Source of the DNA: Mycolicibacterium komanii
Lineage (GTDB): Bacteria > Actinomycetota > Actinomycetes > Mycobacteriales > Mycobacteriaceae
Reading direction: 5' to 3'
NCBI RefSeq assembly: GCF_001050035.1
Contig: NZ_CVTA01000011.1
Span: 310,001-374,000, forward strand
DNA: 64,000 bases
The notes beneath the pieces were generated by a model that was not told the origin of the DNA, searched no databases, and worked only from the letters and a program-made list of their open reading frames with translations. Below, piece by piece: positions 53,473 to 62,586 of this stretch (position 1 is its first letter; each line of letters begins with the position of its first letter). Both the position numbers and the translations under genes were made by a program.

Positions 53473-54452
53473 TGCCCCGCGAGCAACTCAACGTGCCCAA
53501 GGCCGAGTTCCGGTCCTACTACGGCAGGCAGATCCTCAAGAGCCCGGTGTGGAATTGGATGATCGCGGCGTACCTGTTCTGTGGCGGGCTCTCCGCGGGA
53601 TCGGCGATGCTCGCGGCCGGCGCGGACCTGACAGGACGCACGCAGCTGTGCAAGGTGACCCGAATCGGTTCGCTGGTCAGCATTTTGGCGAGCCTGTACT
53701 TCCTGATCGCCGACCTCGGCCGGCCGGAGCGGTTCCACCACATGCTGCGGGTGGCCAAGCCGAGTTCGCCGATGAGCATGGGCACTTGGATCCTCTCGGC
53801 GTACGGCCCGGGCTCGGGTGTGATCGCGGTGGCGGAGCTGATGCCGCGGCGACTGCGGCGCACGGCGTTGGGCAGGCTGGTCGACTGGGTAGCGCGACCG
53901 GCCGGGTTGTGGGCGGCGGCGACGGCGCCGGGAGTGGCGTCGTATACGGCAGTCCTGTTGTCGCAGACGGCGGTTCCGGCCTGGCGAGAGGCGCACCCGT
54001 ATCTGCCGTTCGTGTTCACGGGTTCGGCGGCGGCCAGCGGTGCCGGCCTGGGGATGATGCTGGCGCCCTACGGCGAGAGCGGTCCGGCCCGACGGATGGC
54101 AGTCTTGGGCGCGGGTATGGAAGTCGCGGCGTCGCGGACGATGGAGCGGCGGCTGGGCGTCGAGGGCGAGGCGTACACGACCGGGCGTCCACATCGTTTG
54201 CGCCAACTGTCGGAGGCGCTGACCGTCGGCGGAGCTGTGGGCGCGGCGCTGGGGCGGAACCGCGCGACGATGGTCGCGTCGGGGGCAGCGCTGCTTGTCG
54301 GCAGCGCACTGCAGCGGTTCGGGGTGTTCGAGGCCGGCGTGGCGTCGACGCAGGACCCCAAGTACGTCGTGGTCCCGCAACGCGAGCGCCTCGATTCCTC
54401 CCGCCGAGATTCTTCCCGCCGAGCAAACGCAAACCTGTCCGAAAACGCGTGA
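53472..54452 (+). CDS. NrfD/PsrC-like membrane subunit of formate dehydrogenase
   Basis: 326 residues. ATG overlaps the stop of the iron-sulfur subunit by one base (TGATG). About eight TM helices, with YLFCGGLSAGSAML and DLGRPERFHHMLRVAKPSSP, characteristic of the NrfD/PsrC polysulfide-reductase family. It probably anchors the complex and links it to menaquinone, replacing the cytochrome b gamma subunit of E. coli Fdn. C-terminus is basic and contains a short duplication (DSSRR twice). Confidence 0.9.
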   Translation: MPREQLNVPKAEFRSYYGRQILKSPVWNWMIAAYLFCGGLSAGSAMLAAGADLTGRTQLCKVTRIGSLVSILASLYFLIADLGRPERFHHMLRVAKPSSPMSMGTWILSAYGPGSGVIAVAELMPRRLRRTALGRLVDWVARPAGLWAAATAPGVASYTAVLLSQTAVPAWREAHPYLPFVFTGSAAASGAGLGMMLAPYGESGPARRMAVLGAGMEVAASRTMERRLGVEGEAYTTGRPHRLRQLSEALTVGGAVGAALGRNRATMVASGAALLVGSALQRFGVFEAGVASTQDPKYVVVPQRERLDSSRRDSSRRANANLSENA

Positions 54453-54520
54453 AAATGGGCGAGTTTGCTTCTGCTCGCGGATAGGGTGGCCCGGGCACCC
54501 GGCTCGGTGGGAGGTTGACG

Positions 54521-55867
54521 ATGGCCACGACAACCCAAGCGGAACCGCCGCGGTCGACAGCCGCGGAAACCCGGCGGGCGATCTGGAACACGATCCGCGG
54601 CTCGCTGGGCAACCTCGTCGAGTGGTACGACGTCTACATCTATACGGTGTTCGCCTCGTACTTCGAAGGGCAGTTCTTCGCCGAGTCCGAGAAGAACTCG
54701 ACGGTGTACGTGTACGCGATCTTCGCGGTGACGTTCGTGATGCGGCCGGTCGGGTCGTGGTTCTTCGGGCGCTTCGCCGACCGGCGGGGCAGACGCGCCG
54801 CGCTGACGGTCAGCGTATCGCTGATGGCGCTGTGCTCCATGGTGATCGCGCTGGTGCCGTCGCAGGCGACGATCGGGATGGCGGCGCCGATCGTGCTGGT
54901 GCTCGCGCGCCTGGTGCAGGGGTTCGCGACCGGAGGCGAGTACGGGACCTCGGCGACATACATGTCGGAGGCGGCGACCCGCGAGCGCCGCGGCTTCTTC
55001 TCGTCGTTCCAGTACGTGACGCTGGTGGGCGGCCACGTGCTGGCGCAGTTCACGCTGCTGGTGCTTGACGCGGTCCTCGACGAAGACCAGTTGCACGACT
55101 TCGGCTGGCGCATCGGTTTCGCGATCGGCGGTGTCGCGGCGGTCGTGGTGTTCTGGCTGCGGCGCACGATGGACGAATCGCTCAGCGAGGACGTCATCGA
55201 GGCGACGAAGTCCGGCGAGGACAAGGGTGCCGGGTCGATACGCGAGTTGTTCACCCGCTACTGGAAGCCGCTGCTGATCTGCTTCCTGATCACGATGGGC
55301 GGCACCGTCGCGTTCTACACCTACAGCGTCAACGCGCCCGCGATCGTGAAGACGGCGTACAAGGGCGAGGGGATGACGGGCACCTGGATCAACCTGATCG
55401 GGCTCATCTTCCTGATGCTGCTGCAGCCGGTCGGGGGGATGATCAGCGACAAGGTCGGACGCAAGCCGCTGCTGCTGTGGTTCGGCTTCGGCGGCCTGGT
55501 CTACACCTACGTCCTGATCACCTACCTGCCCGAAACACGTTCTCCGCTCACATCTTTCCTGCTGGTGGCCGTCGGGTACATCATCCTCACCGGCTACACC
55601 TCGATCAATGCGCTGGTCAAGTCGGAGCTTTTCCCGGTGCACGTGAGGGCGCTCGGCGTGGGCGTGGGCTACGCGTTGGCGAACTCGATGTTCGGCGGTA
55701 CGGCGCCGCTGATCTACCAGGCGCTCAAGGCCCGCGATCAGGTGCCGCTGTTCATCGGCTACGTGACCGTGTGCATCGCGATCTCGCTGCTGGTGTACAT
55801 CTTCGCTTTGAAGAACAAGTCGGAGACGTTCTTGGACCGCGAGCGCGGTTCCGCGTTCGTGCGGTGA
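54521..55867 (+). CDS. MHS-family major facilitator (KgtP-like dicarboxylate/H+ symporter)
   Basis: 448 residues, 12 TM helices. SLGNLVEWYDVYIYTVFASY is the metabolite:H+ symporter signature near the N-terminus. Also RPVGSWFFGRFADRRGRR (MFS loop motif), LVQGFATGGEYGTSATYMSE and GRKPLLLWFG. Substrates in the family are oxoglutarate, citrate, proline and shikimate. ATG at 54521 with GGGAGG 7 nt upstream. It follows the formate dehydrogenase operon by 68 bp in the same direction, possibly as its fourth gene; a link with formate metabolism is not evident. Confidence 0.9.
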   Translation: MATTTQAEPPRSTAAETRRAIWNTIRGSLGNLVEWYDVYIYTVFASYFEGQFFAESEKNSTVYVYAIFAVTFVMRPVGSWFFGRFADRRGRRAALTVSVSLMALCSMVIALVPSQATIGMAAPIVLVLARLVQGFATGGEYGTSATYMSEAATRERRGFFSSFQYVTLVGGHVLAQFTLLVLDAVLDEDQLHDFGWRIGFAIGGVAAVVVFWLRRTMDESLSEDVIEATKSGEDKGAGSIRELFTRYWKPLLICFLITMGGTVAFYTYSVNAPAIVKTAYKGEGMTGTWINLIGLIFLMLLQPVGGMISDKVGRKPLLLWFGFGGLVYTYVLITYLPETRSPLTSFLLVAVGYIILTGYTSINALVKSELFPVHVRALGVGVGYALANSMFGGTAPLIYQALKARDQVPLFIGYVTVCIAISLLVYIFALKNKSETFLDRERGSAFVR

Positions 55868-55881
55868 TCTTCACACGCGCA

Positions 55882-55936
55882 TGAGACTCTTACCATCTAG
55901 ACGAATCATGTGATGCGCCAGCGCACTTGAGTCTCA
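55882..55936. terminator. nested inverted repeat after the MHS transporter gene
   Basis: Outer arms TGAGACTC (55882-55889) and GAGTCTCA (55929-55936), inner TGCGC/GCGCA near 55913-55925. It begins 14 bp after the transporter stop. Confidence 0.4.
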
Positions 55937-56046
55937 AACCTAGTTGATGCTGGGTGGTCATACCACCACCATTCGGCGTGTTCGCCGAGGGGTCCGGGGT
56001 TGAGTGGTTCGCCGTCGCGGCCGGGTCCGACGAGTTTGGCCGTCAA
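55906..56046 (-). other. 46-codon frame downstream of ppk2, probable remnant
   Basis: A TTG at 56046 overlaps the ppk2 stop (TTGA) and opens a 46-codon frame. Its product has natural composition: PGRDGEPLNPGPLGEHAEWW, ending TQVRWRIT. It may be a coupled tiny gene or the 3' end of a lost gene. No family recognised. The GGAGGA preceding the TTG has no spacing, which argues against active initiation. Confidence 0.3.
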
Positions 56047-56933
56047 TCCTCCAGCGCGCGCCCGACGATCAGCGGATCGGGCTCGCCGACCACCTCGTGG
56101 TCCTTGTCGTCATAGTCGAAGCGCGACAACAGGTATCGCATCGCGTTGATCCGGCCGCGTTTCTTGTCGTTGCTCTTGACCACGATCCACGGGGCGTAGT
56201 CGGTGTCGGTGGCGACGAACATGTCCTCTTTGGCCTGGGTGTAGGCCTCCCACCGGTTGACCGCTTCCATGTCCATCGACGAGAACTTCCACTGCCGCAG
56301 CGGATCGACGAGCCGGATCGCGAATCGCGTCCTCTGCTCGGAGGGTGACACCGAGAACCAGAACTTGGTGAGATGCAGTCCCGAGTTGACGAGCATCTCC
56401 TCGAATGCCGGTGCCTGCCGCATGAACTCGGCGTGTTGTTCGGGTGTGCAGAAGTCCATGACCCGCTCCACCCCGGCGCGGTTGTACCAGGAGCGGTCGA
56501 AGAGCACCATCTCCCCGGCGGTCGGCAGATGTTTGACGTATCGCTGAAAGTACCACTGCGACTTCTCTTCTTCGGTCGGCTTCTCCAGCGCGACGACGCG
56601 GGCGCCCCGGGGGTTGAGGTGCTCCATGAACCGTTGAATCGAGCCGCCCTTGCCCGCCGCGTCCCGACCCTCGAACACGATGACGTGTCGCGCACCGGTG
56701 CGCTTGCTCCAGTTCTGCAGCTTGAGCAGTTCGATCTGCAGGCGCCGCTTGGTGCGCTCGTATTCGTCGCGGCTCATCCGCTCGTCGTACGGGTAGCGCT
56801 CGCGCCAGGTCTGGATCGGATTTCCGTCACGGTCCAGCAGCACCGGGTCGTCTTCGTCCTCGTCGTTGACGGTGTATCCGTGGTTGTCGGTCGCGAGGGC
56901 GTCCAGGTCGATCTCTGAGTCTGCAGTCGTCAT
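56043..56933 (-). CDS. ppk2: polyphosphate kinase 2
   Basis: 296 residues. Walker A EGRDAAGKGG and Walker B DRSWYNRAGVERV, with the lid region SPSEQRTRF, are all as in the PPK2 family (class I, single domain). Uses polyphosphate to phosphorylate GDP or ADP, or the reverse. An acidic N-terminus (about 35 residues) precedes RERYPYDERMSRDEYERTKR. ATG at 56933 lies 6 nt from AGGAG; GTG at 56936 is closer. Cytosolic. Not in operon with neighbours. Confidence 0.95.
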   Translation of the reverse strand: MTTADSEIDLDALATDNHGYTVNDEDEDDPVLLDRDGNPIQTWRERYPYDERMSRDEYERTKRRLQIELLKLQNWSKRTGARHVIVFEGRDAAGKGGSIQRFMEHLNPRGARVVALEKPTEEEKSQWYFQRYVKHLPTAGEMVLFDRSWYNRAGVERVMDFCTPEQHAEFMRQAPAFEEMLVNSGLHLTKFWFSVSPSEQRTRFAIRLVDPLRQWKFSSMDMEAVNRWEAYTQAKEDMFVATDTDYAPWIVVKSNDKKRGRINAMRYLLSRFDYDDKDHEVVGEPDPLIVGRALED

Positions 56934-56998
56934 CACCGGCTCCTAATGAGCCTCGCCTACCCGCATGCCTCCGCGGCTAACCGCGCTAACCTCAGCGG

Positions 56999-57637
56999 GT
57001 GCGGCTTCTCCGCGCCGTCGCCGGCGCCCCGTTGAGTTTCGTGTGGCTGCTCGTTCTGCTCGTCACGACGCGTGTGCAGCGCTCGGCCGGTCGTCGGGGT
57101 TCGCGTCGGATCCAGCGCAGGAACTCCACGAACCTGCGCCGCCTGCGCTCGGAACCGCATCGGGTGCTCACCACCAGCCTGTTCTGGCTCGACGACCACC
57201 GGTGGTGGCCCTACGTCCCGGTGTTCGTCACCGTCGTGGCGCCTGCGGAGCGACGATTGCGTTGGTGGCGTTGGCTTCTCGTGGGCCTCTGCGCCCACGT
57301 CATCGGCACCTACGTCGGGCAGAGCTACCTGCGGCTGCTGATTCGGAAGGGCCGAGCGCCGCAGCGGCTCGAGAACGCCCGCGACGTCGGGGTGAGCTAC
57401 TTCGTGCTCGGGGTGGCCGGCGCGCTGTCGGGCTATACCCGCAAGCAGTGGCGACCCGGAGCCCAGGCTGTCGCGACGCTGGCGCTCGCCGGGAACGCCG
57501 CCGCACGGCCGACGTTCACCGAAGTCGGGCACCTGACCGCGTTCCTCGTCGGCCTCGCCGCGGTCCCGCTCACGCCGGACCGCGACTCGCAGCCCTATCC
57601 GCCGCTACCGCGTCACAGGTTCGGCGGCGGCGGGTAG
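56999..57637 (+). CDS. rhomboid-like membrane protein
   Basis: 212 residues with about five TM helices. NSTNLRRLRSEPHRVLTTSL, LDDHRWWPYVPVF and APAERRLRWW, with HVIGTYVGQSYL and RDVGVSYFVLGVAGALSG, fit the actinobacterial rhomboid-like family. The Ser of active rhomboids (GxSG) is not evident: the VSYF and VAGAL segments contain no clear GASG, so proteolytic activity is doubtful. GTG at 56999. Its end overlaps the convergent DUF2510 gene by 25 bp. Confidence 0.75.
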   Translation: MRLLRAVAGAPLSFVWLLVLLVTTRVQRSAGRRGSRRIQRRNSTNLRRLRSEPHRVLTTSLFWLDDHRWWPYVPVFVTVVAPAERRLRWWRWLLVGLCAHVIGTYVGQSYLRLLIRKGRAPQRLENARDVGVSYFVLGVAGALSGYTRKQWRPGAQAVATLALAGNAAARPTFTEVGHLTAFLVGLAAVPLTPDRDSQPYPPLPRHRFGGGG

Positions 57638-58203
57638 CGCCCGTAGACGCCCTCTGGATCGCCCTCCGCGTAGAGCCTGGTCTCGTGATCGGCGCGCGCG
57701 GCTAGGACGTCGCGGCGATACTGCTCGCGAAGCTCGTGGGCCTTCAGATCCGCGGCAGTCTTGTGTTTCCAGAAGAGGAAGCCACCAACGCCGGCCATGG
57801 CTACCAGTACAAGTAGCAACCACGGGTGCTCGGCGATGTTGCCGAGCACTATGAGGCCGAGGACCACACCCGCGACGATGAGTGGGGTGCGCGACCGAGT
57901 GCTCACGTTCACGCCGCCGGCACCACCGCCGACCGCGACCGACGCACCGGACGATCCGCTGAAGATGGCGCACAAGATCCAAATCGGGAGCCAGAGCCCG
58001 CAGGACAGAAGCGTCAGCACGAGATGCAGTGCATGGTTTGCTCCTCCGCCAGAGGACACCGCCACGGCCACCGCTGACGGTGCTGCGACGCTCGGCGGAG
58101 GCGTGGGCGCGAAGTGCTGAGTCCACCGCTGACCGTCGTAGTAGCGCTGCCCCGGCTGACCGCCGGGATCAGGGAACCAGCCGGCGTTCACTGGGCGTGC
58201 CAT
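57613..58203 (-). CDS. DUF2510 membrane protein
   Basis: 196 residues. Starts with a DUF2510 zinc-less mini domain, AGWFPDPGGQPGQRYYDGQ plus RWTQHF, common at the N-terminus of actinobacterial membrane proteins. Then a Pro/Ala/Val linker, one to two TM helices (LHLVLTLLSCGLWLPIWILC), a Gly-rich loop, and two more (LIVAGVVLGLIVLGNIA, WLLLVLVAMAGVGGFLFW). C-terminal tail charged, ends RYPPPPNL. ATG at 58203 chosen because the domain begins directly after. Function unknown. Confidence 0.8.
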   Translation of the reverse strand: MARPVNAGWFPDPGGQPGQRYYDGQRWTQHFAPTPPPSVAAPSAVAVAVSSGGGANHALHLVLTLLSCGLWLPIWILCAIFSGSSGASVAVGGGAGGVNVSTRSRTPLIVAGVVLGLIVLGNIAEHPWLLLVLVAMAGVGGFLFWKHKTAADLKAHELREQYRRDVLAARADHETRLYAEGDPEGVYGRYPPPPNL

Positions 58204-58433
58204 TTCACGTCGCAAGTGTTCGTGCGCGGGGCGGAATGTCGCCCGGCCAGTCTTTTCATCTTCCCGCGGCACACAGTGCCCCCCTCGTTCGTCGACGGTC
58301 ATCAAGGTGGCCACCGATCCGACGCCTGCACTGAAAGGCAGTGTTGAGGTGCCCCCCGACAGCACTAGAACCTGATACGCACGACGTCGGATCGGCTGGC
58401 CCGGTACAGAAGTTACGGAAAGTCGGGCCCCCG

Positions 58434-58454
58434 GGAATCAGGGATTTCCCTATG
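58434..58454 (+). repeat. copy 2 of the dispersed 21-nt element
   Basis: Same 21 nt as 20853-20873 in opposite orientation. Here the element runs into TATGAT at 58451-58456, which resembles a -10 box. It lies 136-156 bp before the start of the flavoprotein gene at 58590. Confidence 0.6.
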
Positions 58455-58589
58455 ATCAGTTTGCTGGACCGATCCGCTGCGGCCTCCGCGCTCGCGGCAG
58501 CGCACACCGGCACGGGCCTGCCACAGGCACCTGACCTCGGCGAATCGGCGTTGAGGTTTCACGATCGCCGCCTCGGGAACGATGGGGCC

Positions 58590-59519
58590 ATGGATTGGGA
58601 ATGTGCCGTAGTCGGGGGAGGGGCCGCCGGGCTGAGCGCTGCCCTTGTGTTGGGACGGGCGAGACGTCGCACGGTGGTCATCGACGCCGACGAACAGAGC
58701 AACCGCGCCGCGAGCGTCATCGGCGGCTTGCTCGGCTACGACCAGCGTGCGCCCGCCGAGCTGTACGCCCAGGGGCGCCGCGAGCTGACCGCCTACCCCA
58801 GCGTCGAGTACCGCCACGGGAAGATCATCAGCGGCTACCCCGTCGACGACGGCTTCATTCTTGAACCCGACGATGGCGATCCGATCCTCACCAAACGCGT
58901 CCTGCTCGCCACCGGCATGCAGTACTGCCCACCCGACCTGCCCGGCCTCGCGGAGCTGTGGGGCACCTCGGTGTTCCAGTGCCCGTTCTGCCACGGCTGG
59001 GAGATGCGCGACAAGCGCCTCGCCACCATGGCCGCCGGTGAAGAGGCCATGCACTCGGCACTGATGCTGCGCGGCTGGAGCGACGACGTCGTTCTGCTCA
59101 CCGATGGGCGCACCGAACTGTCACCGACCGACAAGAAAGTGCTGGAAGCCGCCAACGTCACGATCGACGACCGACGCGTCGTCGAATTGCTCAGCGAGGA
59201 CGGACAACTCAGCGCGGTTGCCTTCGCCGACGGCGACCGACTGGCCCGCGATGGCTTGCTCGTCGAGGCGCCGCTCAAACAACGCTCACAGCTCGCCGAC
59301 CAGTTGGGCGCCGCCTGCACACCCGGCCCGCTGGCCGCCGACACCATCAGCATCGATCCGATCCACCGCACGGAGGCCAGCGGCGTGTTCGCCGCCGGCG
59401 ACCTCTGCAGCGAACAGCCTTACGTCGCAGGGGCGATCGCCGCGGGATCGAAGGCGGCGATGATCATCGTGCAGAGCCTGCTGGCCGACGAGTTCAGCCT
59501 GCCCTACCCGCCGATCTGA
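58590..59519 (+). CDS. thioredoxin-reductase-like FAD oxidoreductase
   Basis: 309 residues. VVGGGAAGLSAALVLGRARR is the FAD fold, CPFCHGWE (CxxC) the redox-active pair in the TrxB position, and GVFAAGDLCSEQPYVAGAI the second FAD motif. The NAD(P)-domain Gly-rich motif is unusual: ATMAAGEEAMHSALMLR lacks GGGxxA. That is the same pattern seen in bacterial TrxB-like proteins such as gliotoxin/HlmI-type disulfide oxidases, so it may be an oxidase rather than a TrxR. ATG at 58590; an in-frame ATG at 58452 would add 46 residues of no clear domain. Its stop region overlaps the convergent gene by 16 bp. Confidence 0.85.
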   Translation: MDWECAVVGGGAAGLSAALVLGRARRRTVVIDADEQSNRAASVIGGLLGYDQRAPAELYAQGRRELTAYPSVEYRHGKIISGYPVDDGFILEPDDGDPILTKRVLLATGMQYCPPDLPGLAELWGTSVFQCPFCHGWEMRDKRLATMAAGEEAMHSALMLRGWSDDVVLLTDGRTELSPTDKKVLEAANVTIDDRRVVELLSEDGQLSAVAFADGDRLARDGLLVEAPLKQRSQLADQLGAACTPGPLAADTISIDPIHRTEASGVFAAGDLCSEQPYVAGAIAAGSKAAMIIVQSLLADEFSLPYPPI

Positions 59520-61597
59520 CCCAGCAGCGCGTCGCACGTCACCGGCAGGTCCCGCACCCGAACCCCGGTGGCGTGGTAGACGGCGTTGACGACTGCGGCG
59601 GGCGAGCCGACGATGCCGATCTCGCCGGCACCGCGTGATCCCATCGGATTCGAGTGCGGGTCAACGTCATCGAGCCAGATCGCGTCGATGTTGGGAACGT
59701 CGGCGTGCGAGCTGATGTGGTAGGTGGCGAGGTCGCGGGTGACGACGTGTCCGAACCGGTGATCGCGCACGCTCTCCTCGTGCAGTGCCATCGACAGGCC
59801 CATCGTCATTCCACCGATCAACTGTGATCGCAGCGTGGTCGGGTTGATCGCCCTGCCGATCGAGAACACGCCGAGCATCCGTGACAAGTGGATCTCGCTG
59901 GTGTAGCGGCTCACACGGACCTCGGCGAAATGCGCACCGAACGAGTACATCGCATGTTTCTGCGCCTCGTCGTTTTCCGGAGCCTCGGTGAGCGTCGCGG
60001 TGCCGACCTCCGGATCCTCGCCGTGGTCGTGGCGGAATTGTCGAGAGGCCGCCACGATCGCGCGGCCCCACGAGCTGATGCCCGACGAACCACCCTCCAC
60101 CGACGCGGCGGGCAGTGCGGTATCGCCGATCTGCAGCTCGACCGCGGACAACTCGCATCCGAGTGCGTCCGCCGCGATCTGCGACAACGCGGTCCAGGTG
60201 CCGGTGCCGATGTCAACGGCACCGATCTGTACCGCATAGCGCTGCGGGGCAACACATTCGATACGGGCACTGTTGCCGGGCTGGATCATCGCCGGATACA
60301 CCGCCGAGGCCACACCCGTCCCGATCAGCCATTCGCCGTCGCTGCGGCTGCGGGGCTTCGGATCGCGCGGCGCCCAGCCGAACCGGTCGGCGCCTGTCAA
60401 CAGGCACTCGACCAGCCGACGGTCCGACCACGGGTTGCCGGTCTCGGGGTCGACGTCGGGCTCATTGCGGATGCGCAGCTCGATCGGATCGACGCCACAC
60501 TCCACCGCCAGCTCGTCCATCGCGACCTCGAGCGCGTACGTACCCGGACACTCGCCCGGCGCACGCATCCAGAACGGCACGGGTACATCGAGTTTGGCCA
60601 GCCGGTGCGAAGTCTTGCGGTTTGCGCCGACGTACATCATGCGCGACGGGACCGCCGTCTGCTCGGCGAACTCCTTGACCGTCGCGGTCTGCTCGACCAC
60701 CTCGTGGCTGACGCCGGTGATGTTCCCGTCACGATCGGCCCCAAGGCGGATGTGCTGGATCGTCGGGGTGCGGTATCCGACGACGTCGAACATCTGCTGG
60801 CGCGTCAGCGCAAGCTTGACCGGGCGACCCGCGGCACGTTGTGCAGCCATCACGACGAGGGTGTTGTGCGAATGCGGTGCACCCTTGGATCCGAATCCGC
60901 CGCCGACGTGCTTGGCGATCACGCGCACCTGCTCTTTGTCCAGCCCGAACATCATTGCCATCTGCTGGCGCGCGATGTGCACACCCTGCGTCGAATCCCA
61001 CAGGGTGAGAGAGTCGTTGTCCCACTGGGCAATGCAGGCGTGCGGCTCCATGGGGTTGTTGTGTTCGTGCGGCGTCGTGTAAGTCTGGTCGACGGTGATG
61101 GCCGCCTCGCGCAGCGCGGCCTCGACGTCGCCCTCGGAGGTGTCGGTCGGAAACGACGGGTTGACCTGCTCGGGCGCGTACAGCCCTGGGTGGTCACCGC
61201 GGATCTCCGTATCGTGGTCAGCAGCGTCGTAAGAGACCCGCACGAGACCCGCCGCGTGGTGCGCGGTTTCGGCGCTCGTTGCGATGACACCGCCGATGAT
61301 CTGCCCGCGATAGTCCACCCGATCGTCCTGCAGGATCGTGAGGTCACCGTCGGACGCGTCGGCAAGCCGCGGAGCGTCGAACACCGTCAGCACGGCGGTG
61401 ACGCCGTCCACCGCCTCGGCCGCCGAAGCGTCCATTGCGGTGACGCGCCCCTTGGCGATCGTCGATTGGACAGGGTGAACGTACAGCGGTGCGTCGACGC
61501 GATGCTCGAACGCGTAGGGCGCCGTACCGGTGACCTTGGCCGGGCCGTCGAGGCGGGTGACACGGGTGCCGACGATGCGGGGTTCCAGCGCGGTCAT
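59504..61597 (-). CDS. molybdenum hydroxylase large subunit (PaoC-like aldehyde oxidoreductase)
   Basis: 697 residues. Xanthine-oxidase-family molybdopterin cytosine dinucleotide subunit: GTRVTRLDGPAKVTGTAPYA, HEHNNPMEPHACIAQW, VGGGFGSKGAPHSH, FWMRAPGECPGTYALEVAMD, SVEGGSSGISSWG, GSRGAGEIGIVGSPAAVVNA with the catalytic Glu in GAGEIG. Matches PaoC/YagR rather than XDH. Oxidises aldehydes or N-heterocycles with water. ATG at 61597 overlaps the FAD-subunit stop by one base. Third gene of a three-gene operon. Confidence 0.92.
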   Translation of the reverse strand: MTALEPRIVGTRVTRLDGPAKVTGTAPYAFEHRVDAPLYVHPVQSTIAKGRVTAMDASAAEAVDGVTAVLTVFDAPRLADASDGDLTILQDDRVDYRGQIIGGVIATSAETAHHAAGLVRVSYDAADHDTEIRGDHPGLYAPEQVNPSFPTDTSEGDVEAALREAAITVDQTYTTPHEHNNPMEPHACIAQWDNDSLTLWDSTQGVHIARQQMAMMFGLDKEQVRVIAKHVGGGFGSKGAPHSHNTLVVMAAQRAAGRPVKLALTRQQMFDVVGYRTPTIQHIRLGADRDGNITGVSHEVVEQTATVKEFAEQTAVPSRMMYVGANRKTSHRLAKLDVPVPFWMRAPGECPGTYALEVAMDELAVECGVDPIELRIRNEPDVDPETGNPWSDRRLVECLLTGADRFGWAPRDPKPRSRSDGEWLIGTGVASAVYPAMIQPGNSARIECVAPQRYAVQIGAVDIGTGTWTALSQIAADALGCELSAVELQIGDTALPAASVEGGSSGISSWGRAIVAASRQFRHDHGEDPEVGTATLTEAPENDEAQKHAMYSFGAHFAEVRVSRYTSEIHLSRMLGVFSIGRAINPTTLRSQLIGGMTMGLSMALHEESVRDHRFGHVVTRDLATYHISSHADVPNIDAIWLDDVDPHSNPMGSRGAGEIGIVGSPAAVVNAVYHATGVRVRDLPVTCDALLGQIGG

Positions 61598-62586
61598 CAC
61601 TGCGCCCCGTTCGTCAGCGCGGTGAGCGTGGCGACGATGGCGCCGCGCGTGAGTCCGACCTTGAACTCGTTGCCGGGCAACGGCTCCGCTTGTGTCAGCT
61701 CGGCGTCCGCCGCTCTCAGGAACATGTCCTCGGTGGCGAGCGCGCCGACGAGCGTCTCTTCGGCGCGACGGGCGCGCCACGGTTTGTGCGCGACGCCGCC
61801 GAGCGCGATGCGGGCGCTCGTCACGGAACCGCCGTCGACGACGAGCTCCGCGGCGACGGACGTCAACGCGAACGCGTACGACGCGCGGTCGCGCACCTTG
61901 CGGTATGTCGACCGAGCACCCGACGGTGGCGGCGGAATCTCGACCGCGGTGATCAGCGCGCCCGGCGGCAGTTCGGTGTCGCGCTCGGGGCGGTCACCGG
62001 GCAGCCGGTGAAACTCGGTCAGGGGGACACGGTGCTCGCCGGAGCCGTCAACGAACACCACCGTTGCGTCGAGGGCGGCCATCGCGACGGCCATATCCGA
62101 AGGGTGTACCGCCACACAGTGTTCGGAGGCGCCGAGGATCGCGTGGTAGCGGACGTAGCCGCCGATCGCCGAACAACCGTCACCGGGATTGCGTTTGTTG
62201 CACGGTGTGGTGACGTCCTGGAAGTAGACGCATCGCGTGCGCTGCAACAGGTTTCCCGCAGTGGTGGCGAGGTTGCGCAACTGGCCCGAGGCGGCCGACA
62301 GCAGCGCGCGGGCGAGCACCGGATAGCGGCTGCGCACGACGGGGTGCGCGGCCAGATCGCTGTTGCGGACGTCGGCGCCGACGCGCAGGGTCCCGTCGGG
62401 AAGCTGGTCGACGTCGGTGAGGGGCAGGTGGCCGACGTCCACGACGAGGGATGGCTCGAGGATGCCGAGCTTCATGTGGTCGACGAGGTTGGTGCCGCCG
62501 GCGAGGAACACGGCGTCGGGACGATCGGCGACGGCGGTGACGGCGTCCTGCACGCTGGTGGCGCGGTGGTAGTCGAAGGGGATCAT
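61597..62586 (-). CDS. molybdenum hydroxylase FAD subunit with [4Fe-4S] insertion (PaoB-like)
   Basis: 329 residues. FAD-binding LAGGTNLVDHMKLGI and TTAGNLLQRTRCVYFQ. The stretch RCVYFQDVTTPCNKRNPGDG plus CSA carries Cys residues like the PaoB-type insertion that binds an extra [4Fe-4S] cluster, absent from ordinary xanthine dehydrogenase FAD subunits. ATG at 62586 overlaps the 2Fe-2S gene by 4 bp. Confidence 0.92.
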   Translation of the reverse strand: MIPFDYHRATSVQDAVTAVADRPDAVFLAGGTNLVDHMKLGILEPSLVVDVGHLPLTDVDQLPDGTLRVGADVRNSDLAAHPVVRSRYPVLARALLSAASGQLRNLATTAGNLLQRTRCVYFQDVTTPCNKRNPGDGCSAIGGYVRYHAILGASEHCVAVHPSDMAVAMAALDATVVFVDGSGEHRVPLTEFHRLPGDRPERDTELPPGALITAVEIPPPPSGARSTYRKVRDRASYAFALTSVAAELVVDGGSVTSARIALGGVAHKPWRARRAEETLVGALATEDMFLRAADAELTQAEPLPGNEFKVGLTRGAIVATLTALTNGAQ

